A stretch of DNA of 64,000 nucleotides, taken from assembly GCF_050920705.1 (NCBI RefSeq), contig NZ_CP154799.1, positions 2,356,001 to 2,420,000 on the forward strand. The letters are read 5' to 3'. The translations under genes and the position numbers were made by a program. Each line of letters starts with the position of its first letter. The stretch's first letter is position 1. The notes under the pieces are model-generated. The model was not told where the DNA came from. It searched no databases and was given only the letters and a program-made list of their open reading frames with translations. Below are positions 25,054 to 36,931 of this stretch, one piece after another. This stretch comes from Regnicoccus_A sp014224355. Its GTDB lineage: Bacteria; Cyanobacteriota; Cyanobacteriia; PCC-6307; Cyanobiaceae.

Positions 25054-26868
25054 TCAGAAACGAAGCAGGGACGGCTGGCGCACAAGGATCCAGGCCCCCA
25101 TCAGCAGCACGCCGATCAGCACCGTGAGCGCATAGCCCTGCACCCGGCCTGAGGTGCTGTAGCTGAGCCGACGGGCCCCCTCCATGGTCAGACCGCCGCT
25201 GCGTTCGCTGAAGCCATCCACCAGGCGACGATCCACCCAGTGGCTGGCCGCTGCCAACACCACCACCAGTCCCACGACCGTACGGCGGTAGAAGGTTTCG
25301 GTGTGCAGGTCGGCCGCCAGCCAATGCTGCAGGCCATCCAGGGGATGAGGGAGCTGCTGCCAGGTGAGCGCTCCCCCCAGCAGAGTGGAGGCCACGAGGG
25401 GCAGGGTGAGGGGGCCCCAGCTGATGGCACCGAACGGCGTGGGGGCCAGCAGCACCGGCACGTGCAGCACCAGGCCCGCTCCCACCATCGTGGGCAGCAC
25501 CATCAGCCAGAGCACCTCAGCCGAGCGGGCCGTGAAGACCGAGGGGGTTCCTCCCCAGATCCGCCGGAAGATACGCACCAATCCAGCGCTGATCAAGGCA
25601 TTGGTGAGCAGCAGCACCGCCAGCAGAGCCGATGGAGCGGGGCCATCAAGCAAAGAACCGGCCAGTTCATTCAGGGCGCCGAAACCAGCCAGAGGAGGCA
25701 CAGCCACCAGGCCGGCGGCACCCACCAGAAAGGCCATCCCCGTGAGTGGCCGCCTCGACCACAGTCCCCCCAGCTGGGTGAGGTCCTGGGTGACATTGCT
25801 GCTGATCACCGTGCCCACGGACATCAGCAGCAAAGCCATCGGCAGGGGATAGATCAACAGCATGTGCCAGGCCGCGTCCACAGATCCGCAACCCACGGCC
25901 ATGAACAGCAGGCCGAACCAGCTGCTCACCAGAAACGAAAGGGCCCGCTTGATATCCACCTGGGCCAGGGCGATCAAGGCCCCCACCAGGGCCGTGGTGC
26001 CGCCCACCACCACCAGGAAGGCCTGGGCGGTGGGGCTGATGGCCAGCAGAGGATGCAGACGCAGCAGCACCCAGGCACCACCCGCCACCACCACCGAACT
26101 GCGCAGGATCGTGGAGGGCAGTGGACCTTCCATCGCTTCATCCAGCCAGAGGTGAAGGGGGATCTGGGCGCACTTGCCCATCGGGCCGGCCACCAGGGCC
26201 AGCAGGATCAAGGTGAGGGCCGGTGACGGTTGGGCCTGAGCGGCCCAGAGGGCCAGGTCGTTGAAGTTCCAGCTGCCCGCCATCGGCAGCAGGGCGATCA
26301 CCCCGGCCAGCAGCACCAGGTCACCCACCCGTTTGGTGAGAAAGGCATCCCGGGCCCCTTTCACCACCAGCGACTGGTTGTACCAGGTGCCGACGATCAA
26401 GTAGGTACCCAGGGTGAGCAGCTCCAGCACCACATAGGAGAAGAAGAGCGAATCGGTGACCACCAGGGCGCAGAGACCGGCTTCGAAGAGATTCAAGGAT
26501 CCGAAGAAGCGGGGCCAGCCCCAATCCATCTCCAGATAGCCGATCGCATAAACCTGGGCCAGGAGATGGACACCACAGATCATCGTGATGGCGATCAACA
26601 CGCTGCGATCAATCGTGGCGTCGAAATTGATGGTGAGCCCGGCGGTGGAGAGCCAGGTCCAGGTGAAGCTGAGGCTGCGGCCGGAGCAACCGATCCAGGC
26701 CAGCAGGCCATGGCTGAACGCAAGAAAGTTCATCACCAGGTTGAGATACCCGGCTGGCCGAGGTCCACTCTGGCTGATCAGACCAGGGGACCAGAGGAAG
26801 GAGAACAAACCGCTGATTAAGGGGTAGAGCGGAATCAACCAGGCCGTCTCGAAGAAGGGGACGGTCAT
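25054..26868 (-). CDS. ndhF3: NAD(P)H-quinone oxidoreductase subunit NdhF (F3 type)
   Basis: 604 residues, first gene of the CO2-uptake operon. NdhF/NuoL signatures are YAIGYLEMDWGWPRFFGSLN, TKRVGDLVLLAGV, LHLWLDEAMEGPLPSTILRS and FRRIWGGTPSVF. It is the distal proton-pumping subunit that contacts CupA in NDH-1MS. ATG 26868 is followed by a first hydrophobic segment, as usual. An exact inverted repeat lies 28 bases upstream. Confidence 0.88.
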   Translation of the reverse strand: MTVPFFETAWLIPLYPLISGLFSFLWSPGLISQSGPRPAGYLNLVMNFLAFSHGLLAWIGCSGRSLSFTWTWLSTAGLTINFDATIDRSVLIAITMICGVHLLAQVYAIGYLEMDWGWPRFFGSLNLFEAGLCALVVTDSLFFSYVVLELLTLGTYLIVGTWYNQSLVVKGARDAFLTKRVGDLVLLAGVIALLPMAGSWNFNDLALWAAQAQPSPALTLILLALVAGPMGKCAQIPLHLWLDEAMEGPLPSTILRSSVVVAGGAWVLLRLHPLLAISPTAQAFLVVVGGTTALVGALIALAQVDIKRALSFLVSSWFGLLFMAVGCGSVDAAWHMLLIYPLPMALLLMSVGTVISSNVTQDLTQLGGLWSRRPLTGMAFLVGAAGLVAVPPLAGFGALNELAGSLLDGPAPSALLAVLLLTNALISAGLVRIFRRIWGGTPSVFTARSAEVLWLMVLPTMVGAGLVLHVPVLLAPTPFGAISWGPLTLPLVASTLLGGALTWQQLPHPLDGLQHWLAADLHTETFYRRTVVGLVVVLAAASHWVDRRLVDGFSERSGGLTMEGARRLSYSTSGRVQGYALTVLIGVLLMGAWILVRQPSLLRF

Positions 26869-26896
26869 CGCGTTGTGCGGTTTGAGGGAGAGTCGA

Positions 26897-26911
26897 AAAC
26901 CCTAGGGGTTT
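26897..26911 (-). promoter_or_regulatory. Possible operator palindrome upstream of ndhF3
   Basis: AAACCC-TAG-GGGTTT is a perfect six-base dyad with a three-base spacer, 28-43 bases before the ndhF3 start. The position suits a repressor or activator of the CO2-uptake operon. It does not match the described NdhR (CcmR) consensus, so the binding protein is unknown. Confidence 0.4.
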
Positions 26912-27041
26912 CTCCTGCTCAAGTGGTGGCCTAATGAAGTTGCGTTGCCTATGACTCCGTTAAGCGTGGTTGATCAGCTCCAGTCCCGATCACAGCCCTG
27001 ACTCAGCCCGTTCCTGGTGTCGAGGACGATCCAGGCTGGGC

Positions 27042-29768
27042 TCAGGCACGGGGCTCCACCGGCAGCATGTCGCTGCCGGCCGGCTTGGTGGTGGGATCCA
27101 GCCGCTGTCCCGCCAGGGCCACAGGGATCATCGGCAGCATCGGCAGAGCGCAGATCAGCCACTGCTTCAGGCTCAGGGCCTGGGTTCCGAACAGCTGGTT
27201 CATCCAGCCCAGCTGGCTGAAGGCCCACTGCAGCATCAGGGCCAGGGCCAGACCCAGCAGCAGCACCGGAGCCTGGGTCAGCTGGCCCCAGCCCCGCTCA
27301 GCAGCGCGGTGAAGCCCCTTGCTCACCTGGCTGATGCTGAGCAGATACACCATCTGGGCCAGCACCAGCCCCTGCACCGCCATGGTGCGGGCGCCTGCCA
27401 GATCCAGTCCGTTGTGGCGGCCCCAGGCGAAGAGGCTGAAGATCAGGGCCCAGTTGAAGGCCGACACCAGCAGAATCCGGCGGATCAGGCCGCCCGTGAG
27501 CAGCGGTTGCTGCGGAGGCCGTGGCGGCTGGAGCATCAGGCCTTCGCACCTGGGCTCGAAGGCCAGCGGCACCGACATCGTGAGCGAGCTCACCATGTTC
27601 AGCCAGAGCACCTGCAGTGCCGTGACCGGCAATTCAAGACCGAGCAGCGCCGCCAGCAGGATCGTCATCGAGGCGGCCCCGTTCACCGGCAGCACGAAGG
27701 CCAGCGATTTGCGCAGGTTCAGGTAAACGGCACGTCCCTCCTCCACGGCGGCCTCGATCGTGGCGAAGTTGTCGTCGGTGAGCAGCATGTCGGCGGCCTC
27801 ACGGGCCACTTCAGTGCCGCCTCGACCCATGGCGATGCCGATGTCAGCCTGCTTCAGGGCCGGTGCGTCATTGACCCCATCGCCGGTCATGGCCACGATT
27901 TCGCCGTTGGCCTGCAGCGCTCGTACCAGCTCGAGTTTCTGGGCCGGGGCCACGCGGGCGAAGACATCCAGCCGCTCCACGCTGCTGGCCAGCTGATCGG
28001 GGGCAAGGCGGGAAAGGGCCGGCCCATCGAGCCCTTCCAGGGGGCCGACACCGCGGCCAAGGCCGATCTGGCTGGCGATCGCCAGGGCCGTTTCGAGGTG
28101 GTCGCCGGTGATCATTTTCACCCTGATTCCAGCCGCGCGGCAGGCCGCCACCGCGGCCACCGCCTCAGGCCGGGGCGGATCGAGCATGCCCTGCAGACCC
28201 ACGAACTGCAGACCACGGGCCACATGGTGTTCCTCGAGGCTGGGTTGCTCCGGCTGGGCGCAGCCCACCGCAAAGGCCAGCACCCGCTGCCCGCGGCTGG
28301 CCATGGCGGCCACGGCTTGCTGGATGGCGTCGCAATCGAGGGGCTCCTCCGCGCCGCTGGCGCCAAGCTGGCTGAGGCAACGGGGCAGCACGGCTTCCAG
28401 GGAGCCCTTCACCAGGATGCGGGCACTGCCGTGCAGGGTGGCCATGTACTGCCGTTCGGACTCGAACGGAATCGCATCACGCCGGGGGTGCTCATGCAGG
28501 CTGCGCTCATGATCCAGGCCCGCCGAGCGGGCCGCCACCAGCAGGGCCGTTTCCGTGGGGTCCCCCACCAGCCCGTCCTCCTCGCTGTGGCGGGCGTCAT
28601 TGCAGAGCAACCCCGCCAGCAGGGTTTCACCCATGGCCCGGTTCTTCCCCAGGGGATCCTCCCCCCAGAGGCTCTCGAGACTGCGAAGGTCTCCTCCGGC
28701 GTAGATCTCCTGCACCAGCATCCTGTTCTGGGTGAGGGTGCCGGTCTTGTCGGAGCAGATCACGGTGGTGCTGCCAAGGGCTTCCACCGCCGGCAGCTTG
28801 CGGATGATCGCGTTGCGCAGGGCCATGCGCTTGACTCCGATCGCCAGGGTGACGGTCACGATCGCCGGCAGCTCCTCGGGGATCGCCCCCACAGCCAGGG
28901 CCACAGCGCCGTCGAACATCTCGGCGGAACCCCGTTGCCGGATCAGACCGACGGCGAAGGTGAAGGCCGCCAGCACCAGGATCACCTTCAGCAGGGTCTG
29001 GCTGAAACGCTGAAATTTGCGGGTGAGCGGAGTGCTCAGGCTCTGGCGCTGGCGCAGCACCGTGGAGATCTGTCCCACTTCGGTGGCGCCGGCGCAGGCC
29101 ACCACCAGCCCCGTGGCCTGGCCGGCGGTGACGAAGCTGCCGGCATGGGCCATGCCTCGGCGATCCCCCACGGCGGCATCCACCGGAACCGCCTGGCACG
29201 ATTTCGTCACCGGCAGTGATTCGCCAGTGAGCGCCGATTCGTCGAGCCGCAGTTCACGCACCTGGAGCAGGCGCAGGTCTGCGGGCACCCTGGCGCCAGG
29301 GCTCAGCCTCACCAGATCGCCGATCACCAGCTGCTCGGAGGGCAGACGCAGCTCCCTTCCGCCTCGCACCACATCCACCTCCGTACGCACCGACCGGGCC
29401 AGTGCCGCGATCGAGGACTCGGCCCGATCTTCCTGCACGAAGCCGATCACCGCATTGATCAGCGTCACGCTCCAGATCACCAGCGCTTCACCGAGGGAAT
29501 CGATCCAGAGCTTGATCAGGCCCGTGATCAGGAGCGTGTAGAGCAGGGGATTGTGGAACTGATCGAGGAAGCGGAGCCAGCCCGGCCGCCCCGGCAGCTC
29601 CGTGAGCTGGTTGGGACCCAGGCGGGAGAGGCGACGGGCCGCTTCCTCGTCGCTCAGACCACGCTCGGGGTCGCTGCCAAGCCGGGTCACCAGCGCAGCG
29701 CATTCGAGGGCGTGATACGGCGGGTCCAGGGGGTTCTCGTCCCACGGTCGGGACGTCGGGCCTGACAT
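27042..29768 (-). CDS. P2-type cation-transporting ATPase
   Basis: 908 residues with the full P-type set: LDESALTGESLPV (actuator), GAIPEELPAIVTVTLAIGVK (membrane ion site), the phosphorylated Asp in CSDKTGTLTQNRM, and MTGDGVNDAPALKQADIGIA (hinge). The N-terminal cation-ATPase domain (LSDEEAARRLSRLGPNQLTE) and the C-terminal six-helix domain are present. It would export Na+, Ca2+ or possibly Mg2+ at the plasma membrane; the PEELP motif does not decide which. It is monocistronic in appearance, with ppsA 66 bases upstream on the same strand. Confidence 0.93.
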   Translation of the reverse strand: MSGPTSRPWDENPLDPPYHALECAALVTRLGSDPERGLSDEEAARRLSRLGPNQLTELPGRPGWLRFLDQFHNPLLYTLLITGLIKLWIDSLGEALVIWSVTLINAVIGFVQEDRAESSIAALARSVRTEVDVVRGGRELRLPSEQLVIGDLVRLSPGARVPADLRLLQVRELRLDESALTGESLPVTKSCQAVPVDAAVGDRRGMAHAGSFVTAGQATGLVVACAGATEVGQISTVLRQRQSLSTPLTRKFQRFSQTLLKVILVLAAFTFAVGLIRQRGSAEMFDGAVALAVGAIPEELPAIVTVTLAIGVKRMALRNAIIRKLPAVEALGSTTVICSDKTGTLTQNRMLVQEIYAGGDLRSLESLWGEDPLGKNRAMGETLLAGLLCNDARHSEEDGLVGDPTETALLVAARSAGLDHERSLHEHPRRDAIPFESERQYMATLHGSARILVKGSLEAVLPRCLSQLGASGAEEPLDCDAIQQAVAAMASRGQRVLAFAVGCAQPEQPSLEEHHVARGLQFVGLQGMLDPPRPEAVAAVAACRAAGIRVKMITGDHLETALAIASQIGLGRGVGPLEGLDGPALSRLAPDQLASSVERLDVFARVAPAQKLELVRALQANGEIVAMTGDGVNDAPALKQADIGIAMGRGGTEVAREAADMLLTDDNFATIEAAVEEGRAVYLNLRKSLAFVLPVNGAASMTILLAALLGLELPVTALQVLWLNMVSSLTMSVPLAFEPRCEGLMLQPPRPPQQPLLTGGLIRRILLVSAFNWALIFSLFAWGRHNGLDLAGARTMAVQGLVLAQMVYLLSISQVSKGLHRAAERGWGQLTQAPVLLLGLALALMLQWAFSQLGWMNQLFGTQALSLKQWLICALPMLPMIPVALAGQRLDPTTKPAGSDMLPVEPRA

Positions 29769-29834
29769 GGAGCAGCGCGACGGGAGGTGACGCTATCGAC
29801 CCCGCCACCCGGCCGACTCCAACCTGCTGGTTTT

Positions 29835-32261
<2,427 letters not shown>

Positions 32262-32326
32262 GGCGATCGAGTTGCGCAGTGACCCAGGCTAGGTACGGCT
32301 GGCGCCTGGGTCCGCCTTCAGCGGTG

Positions 32327-33480
32327 TCAGTCGCAATTCCCCGGCGGGGGGGTTCCCGGCGTGAGGTCAAGGCGGCTGGCTGCTCCCCTCAGGGCAACCG
32401 GCTTACCCGCACGACGGGCTTTGAGGGCGTCGCAGAGATCGAGCGGCTTGGCCTTTGGATCCAGCCAGTCAAGTGACCAGGAGCGGGTCTTCTCCCCCGC
32501 AAGGGAGGAGACAGCCACCAGTTGACCGGTATCAAACCCGGCGGCTTCCACCAGGCCGGGGGGTAGCCATACCGTTGCTCGAACACCAGCTCGAAGCGAT
32601 CCCAGCCCGGACCGCGGCTGAGGGAGTCCACACCCAGCTGGGCCAACGGCAGCGGCTCGCGAACTGGAAACGGCCAGACCAGGGTCAGGTTCTCCGGCAG
32701 GTCAAGGTCGGCCACGGCCTGGGCCAGGGGACTGTCCGGTGTCGTCATCACCACCAGGGAGGCGGGGGTGTACCAGCCCACGTCATCGCGCAGCTGGTCC
32801 ATCAGCTCGGGCTCCGGATTGATGATCGCCTCGGGTTCGTTGGTGGGACCCACAGTCCAGCCGCCTCCACCTTCGATCGTCTCCACGAACCGATCAGCCA
32901 GGGCGGCCTGCTCAGCACCACCGTCATGGATCACCATCACCTTTCCCTTGCTGTCTTCCAGCAGGCCCCTGGCCAGCCGGTCGGCCTCAAGGCTGCGGGA
33001 CGGCAGAACCGGCCAGAGCCTGTCAGCGCCCACCTGGCTGGGCAGTCGTTGCAGCGAGTAGCCCCGTTGCAGCGGCAGCAGCACGTTCACCCCCCGGCTC
33101 TGGGCCAGGCGACCGAAGGGCAACAGGTTGACGGCTGGCGGTGCGATCAACAACTCAGGCATCGGAATGCCAGCCAGGAGAGCTTCGGGATCCTGTTCCG
33201 GTGGAAGCCAGCCCAGGCCAAGACTGGGTGGCTGCACCCCGCAGGCGCGGGTCTCCTCCATCGCCAGCCCGTACCCCCGCCGCAAACCATCTCCAACGCC
33301 CGCCAGCAACCCTTCGCTGGGGAGCAGCATCAGCACCTGCTGCGGAAGGGGGGTGGTGGCCGCCAGGCTCTGCACCCCCACCAGCACAGCGGCAAGACCG
33401 AAGCCGACACTCCAGAGGGGAGTTCGAGCCCCGCGTGGTGGGGAAGGTTGGGGCCCGCTTTCCAGCCCGCCAGTGGTCAT
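32327..33480 (-). CDS. Periplasmic-binding-protein-like (type I fold) protein, frameshifted
   Basis: From ATG 33480 a hydrophobic segment (residues ~21-43) precedes a type I binding-protein-like fold: VLMLLPSEGLLAGVGDGLRR, ELLIAPPAVNLLPFGRLAQS and KGKVMVIHDGGAEQAALADR. Such domains occur in LpoA/branched amino acid binding-like proteins; the ligand is unknown. The frame breaks at six G (32558-32563 on the plus strand). With seven, RYGYPP continues as GLVEAAGFDTGQLVAV and ends at 32327 with TPPPGNCD. The uncorrected frame ends in an Arg/Pro-rich tail. Tic22 is divergent 73 bases away. Confidence 0.7.
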
Positions 33481-33553
33481 GGCCTGTACCGTCCAGCCCA
33501 GCGAGGTTACGTGCAGCTTCGTTCCTAGGTTTGAGTTCCAAAATGAGGGACGC

Positions 33554-34327
33554 ATGAAGAGCCTCTCCGCTCCAGGGCGAACTCCACAGCCGAGGCCTTC
33601 GCGCCGGGGCCGCCTGATCGGCCTGCTGGCAAGCTGCGCTTTCGGGTGGATCACCCTCCCAGGTCTGCTGCCAATGCCGGCTCTGGCCATTCCCCAGCAG
33701 GAGGCCATGAAGAAGCTGGCGGTGATCCCTGTCTTCCTGCTCACCGATGCCAAGGGAATCCCGCTGCCCCTGGAGCGGGACAAGGCCTTGGTGCTGCCCC
33801 TGTATCTGGATCGAACCAAGGCGAATCAGGAACTGGCGGCGTTTGTGAAGGCCAACCCCACGGTCAAGGCCGGTGTGTTGCCGATGCCGATGAATGTGGC
33901 CCTGGAACTCGTCCAGAAGCTCAACAAGTCGTCGAAGGATCGCAAGCTGCTCTCTCCGGTGATCCCCACTTCATCCAACCTCAGCCAGGCCCGCAGCCTG
34001 CTGGGCAAGCAGGGCCTCGATCAGAAGTCGATCCAGGAGGGGCTCTCGGTGCCGGTGTTCTTCACCAAGCCTCTGATCACCGTCAAGATGGAGCAGGGCG
34101 AGCGGGGACTCTTTTTCTTTGATTACGCCTCGCTGCAGAAAGCGATGGCGGGGATTCCCGATCGCAGCAAACTCACGGTTCAGGCCGCTGATCTCACTGC
34201 AGTGATGGATCAGATCGTCAAGCAGAAGAACGACATCTACGCCTTCTACCCGACGCCGGAGTACTTCCGTTTGGTGCAACAGCAATCCCGTGGACAGGGG
34301 GCATCATCGGCTGCGGGCTCTCAGTGA
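33554..34327 (+). CDS. Tic22-like family protein
   Basis: 257 residues. A twin-positive N-terminus and hydrophobic stretch (LIGLLASCAFGWITLPGLLP) ending at PALA form a signal peptide, so the protein is periplasmic. The mature part shows the Tic22 pattern: LAVIPVFLLTDAKGIPL, VLPLYLDRTKANQEL, VPVFFTKPLITV and GLFFFDYASLQKAM. Cyanobacterial Tic22 is a periplasmic chaperone linked to outer-membrane protein assembly. GAGGGA just before ATG 33554 supports this start over the long upstream frame. The stop overlaps the tail of the next convergent gene by seven bases. Confidence 0.85.
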   Translation: MKSLSAPGRTPQPRPSRRGRLIGLLASCAFGWITLPGLLPMPALAIPQQEAMKKLAVIPVFLLTDAKGIPLPLERDKALVLPLYLDRTKANQELAAFVKANPTVKAGVLPMPMNVALELVQKLNKSSKDRKLLSPVIPTSSNLSQARSLLGKQGLDQKSIQEGLSVPVFFTKPLITVKMEQGERGLFFFDYASLQKAMAGIPDRSKLTVQAADLTAVMDQIVKQKNDIYAFYPTPEYFRLVQQQSRGQGASSAAGSQ

Positions 34328-34569
34328 GAGCTCGACGTTGACTCTCTGTTGTCCTGCCCGGGTGTTTCAGACGACGGTCGCTCAGGCTCGGAATCCGGCA
34401 GCAGCTGAGTGAGCAACCCACCGGCCAGCAGCACCGCACCGATGCCGAGGGCAAGGGGACGGCTGGACCCAGGGGACTCCCCCTGCCAGATGGCGGCGCT
34501 GAGAAACGCCCCCCCCAGCAACAGGCTGGGCACCAGCACGATCCCCTTGGCGGTGCGATTCAGGCTCAT
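34321..34569 (-). CDS. Small membrane protein of unknown function
   Basis: 82 residues with two hydrophobic helices (GIVLVPSLLLGGAFLSAAIW and LALGIGAVLLAGGLLTQLLP) and a hydrophilic Ser/Glu-rich tail. No family is recognised. The ATG overlaps the stop of the nuclease-like gene upstream (ATGA), so it is the last gene of the hemH-M23-ilvB run. Confidence 0.6.
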   Translation of the reverse strand: MSLNRTAKGIVLVPSLLLGGAFLSAAIWQGESPGSSRPLALGIGAVLLAGGLLTQLLPDSEPERPSSETPGQDNRESTSSSH

Positions 34570-35051
34570 GGCGACTGGGGCTGGGGCTTGGGGTCAACGG
34601 ATGGGCAGCCGCTGGGAAGAATCAACGCGGGCAGCGGCTCGGCCAGGCCGGCATCGATCAGTCCTGAGCCCAGATCAAGCCCCTCTCGCAGCACCTGAAC
34701 GCGGGCAAGCAGCACCCCATCGGCGGAGTCCAGTGGGCGGAGATTCACACGGGTGCGGCGGGGCAGCTCCTGGCGGAGCCAGGCTTCGGCGGCGTCTGCG
34801 TGCTCCGGGGTCACGCTGATGCAGCCGAGCTGCACCGGGTAGCTGCGGTTCTGATCGCCCACCTGCAACAGCACACCACTGCGCACCTGCAACACTTCGG
34901 CTGCAGCCGCCGGTGGGCAGGCCCAAGGACTGAGCAGCAGGCCGACGGCGAGGGTGAGGCTGAGCAGGAGGGAGAGAGGGCTCAGAGCTTCGCGCCGCAG
35001 CTGGGACAGAACAGATGGGCGCTTTCGGTACTGAAGCCGCAGGAGCCGCAC
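34566..35051 (-). CDS. SNase-like domain protein, probably catalytically inactive
   Basis: 161 residues. A signal-like segment (LSLLLSLTLAVGLLLSPWAC, ending AAAA) is followed by a staphylococcal-nuclease-like barrel: VLQVRSGVLLQVG, PVQLGCISVTPEHADAAEAW and the final GSGLIDAGLAEPLP. The catalytic Arg of the usual VRLxGIDxPE segment is replaced by Gln in VQLGCISVTPE, and no typical second Arg is obvious, so a structural or binding role is likely. ATG 35051 lies 70 bases inside ilvB in another frame; no nearer standard start codon was found. Confidence 0.6.
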   Translation of the reverse strand: MRLLRLQYRKRPSVLSQLRREALSPLSLLLSLTLAVGLLLSPWACPPAAAAEVLQVRSGVLLQVGDQNRSYPVQLGCISVTPEHADAAEAWLRQELPRRTRVNLRPLDSADGVLLARVQVLREGLDLGSGLIDAGLAEPLPALILPSGCPSVDPKPQPQSP

Positions 35052-36931
35052 TGACGGGTGGTGTCGATCGCCAGCTCCGGATGGGTGGGAAGACCCACCA
35101 TCTGGGCGTTACTGGCTCCGGGGGGCACCATCGGATAACAGTTCTCATCGCGGCGCACCCGCACATCGATCAGGACGGGGCCCGGATGGGCCAGGGCCTC
35201 ATTCAGCTGATCGCGGAAACCGGCACGCTCGCTGATCCCCACCCCCCTGACGCCGAAGGCTTCGGCCAGCCGCGGGAAATCGGGCATGCCGCGGGTCATC
35301 TCCGAGGCGGAATAGCGCTCGCCGTAGAAACTCTCCTGCCACTGCCTCACCATCCCCTGCCAACCGTTGTTGAGGATCACCACCTTCACGGGCAGGTCGT
35401 ACTGGGAGAGGGTGCCCAGTTCCTGAATGTTCATCAGGATGCTGGCATCGCCGGCCACGCAGATCACCTGGTCGTCGGGGAAGGCCACCTGCACACCCAT
35501 GGCCGCCGGCATGCCGAAACCCATGGTGCCGAGGCCGCTGCTGCTGATCCAGTGCCGCGGTGGGTTGTTCAGATACTGGGCGGCCCACATCTGATGCTGA
35601 CCCACGTCAGTGGTGATGAAGGCATCGGGAGCCAGATCCCGGAGGGCGAGCACCACCTCCTGGGGGGCGATGGCGCCCTCCGGGGAGGGAATCACCAAGG
35701 GGTAGTGGCGCTTCCAGCGGGCGATGCGCTCCAGCCAGGGACCGGTGCGTCCATTGCCGCTCTCGCCCTCTGAGGCGCTCAGCAGGGCCTCGAGGGCCAG
35801 GCGGACATCCGAGACGATCGGCACCTCCGGCAAGCGGTTCTTGCCCACCTCAGCCGCATCGATATCGATGTGGATCACCTGGGCGCGGGGGGCGAAGCTG
35901 TCGAGGCGTCCGGTGACCCGATCGTCGAAGCGGGCTCCGGCCGCGATCAGCAGATCACACTCGGTGACGGCGAAGTTGGCGTAGGCCGTGCCATGCATCC
36001 CCAGCATTCCCACCGCCAGGGGATGGCGTTCATCGAAGGCCCCCTTGCCCATCAAGGTGGTGGTGACCGGCAGCTGGAAGCGCTCGGCCAGGGCGATCAG
36101 GGAGGCGTGGGCTCCGGAACTGATGGCGCCTCCACCCACATAGAGAAGCGGACGTCGTGACTGACGGATCAGTTCGATCGCCCGGGCGATCGATTCAGGG
36201 GCGGGACCCTCCGGCAGCCGATATCCGGCAGGGATGGCCGTGCCCGGCTCCACGGGGGTGTAGTCGAATTCTTCGAGCCCCACGTCTTTGGGCACATCGA
36301 TCAGCACCGGACCGGGACGCCCCGTGGAGGCGATCAGAAAGGCCTCGGCCACGATCCGGCCGATGTCGGCGGGGTCGCGCACCACCCAGGAATGCTTCAC
36401 GATCGGCAGGGTGATGCCGAAGATGTCGGTTTCCTGGAAGGCGTCGGTGCCGATGGCGGCCCGGGGCACCTGCCCAGTGATCACAACCATCGGCACCGAA
36501 TCCATCTGGGCCGTGGCGATGCCGGTGACCAGATTCGTGGCGCCGGGACCGGAGGTGCCGAAGCACACCCCCACCCGGCCGGTGGCGCGGGCGTAGGCGT
36601 CGGCAGCGTGGCTGCCACCCTGCTCATGACGCACCAGCACATGCTTCAGCCAGCCCCGGCTCTCGGCCTTGTGCAGGGCGTCGTAGATCGGCAGGATCGC
36701 CCCCCCCGGGTAACCGAAAACATCGGTGACCCCATGGCGATGGAGGGCGTCCATCAGGGCATCGGCCCCAGACAGACGTCCGGGAACCTGCTGGGCTGAT
36801 GCCTCGGCCTGGATCAGGGGGCTGTCCGCACCGGTGGCCGGGCTGGCTGCTGGACTGGCTGCGGTGGATGTCACGGGGGTCACGGTGGCGGGCAACACAC
36901 GCAACGGAAGACCGTCAGCGTAGGAGCTCAC
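34982..36931 (-). CDS. ilvB: Acetolactate synthase large subunit with C-terminal zinc-ribbon-like tail
   Basis: First common step of branched-chain amino acid synthesis (ThDP-dependent). Conserved blocks are FGYPGGAILPIYDALHK, VRHEQGGSHAADAYARATG, GTSGPGATNLVTGIATA, the FAD-binding middle domain and the ThDP motif VAGDASILMNIQELGTL. The chosen start is GTG 36931, whose GTGA overlaps the stop of the peptidase gene; it gives 649 residues, with ~45 low-complexity residues before RLSGADALMDAL. GTGs at 36883 and 36874 are alternatives. The extreme C-terminus has CGSCGFSTESAHLFCPSCG, a four-Cys ribbon that is not part of the normal enzyme core. Confidence 0.93.
   Translation of the reverse strand: MSSYADGLPLRVLPATVTPVTSTAASPAASPATGADSPLIQAEASAQQVPGRLSGADALMDALHRHGVTDVFGYPGGAILPIYDALHKAESRGWLKHVLVRHEQGGSHAADAYARATGRVGVCFGTSGPGATNLVTGIATAQMDSVPMVVITGQVPRAAIGTDAFQETDIFGITLPIVKHSWVVRDPADIGRIVAEAFLIASTGRPGPVLIDVPKDVGLEEFDYTPVEPGTAIPAGYRLPEGPAPESIARAIELIRQSRRPLLYVGGGAISSGAHASLIALAERFQLPVTTTLMGKGAFDERHPLAVGMLGMHGTAYANFAVTECDLLIAAGARFDDRVTGRLDSFAPRAQVIHIDIDAAEVGKNRLPEVPIVSDVRLALEALLSASEGESGNGRTGPWLERIARWKRHYPLVIPSPEGAIAPQEVVLALRDLAPDAFITTDVGQHQMWAAQYLNNPPRHWISSSGLGTMGFGMPAAMGVQVAFPDDQVICVAGDASILMNIQELGTLSQYDLPVKVVILNNGWQGMVRQWQESFYGERYSASEMTRGMPDFPRLAEAFGVRGVGISERAGFRDQLNEALAHPGPVLIDVRVRRDENCYPMVPPGASNAQMVGLPTHPELAIDTTRQCGSCGFSTESAHLFCPSCGAKL

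Noticed and set aside
33128..33553. N-terminal extension of the Tic22-like protein
   Set aside because: The upstream frame is antisense to the binding-protein gene, is low complexity, and the signal peptide and ribosome site fit ATG 33554.
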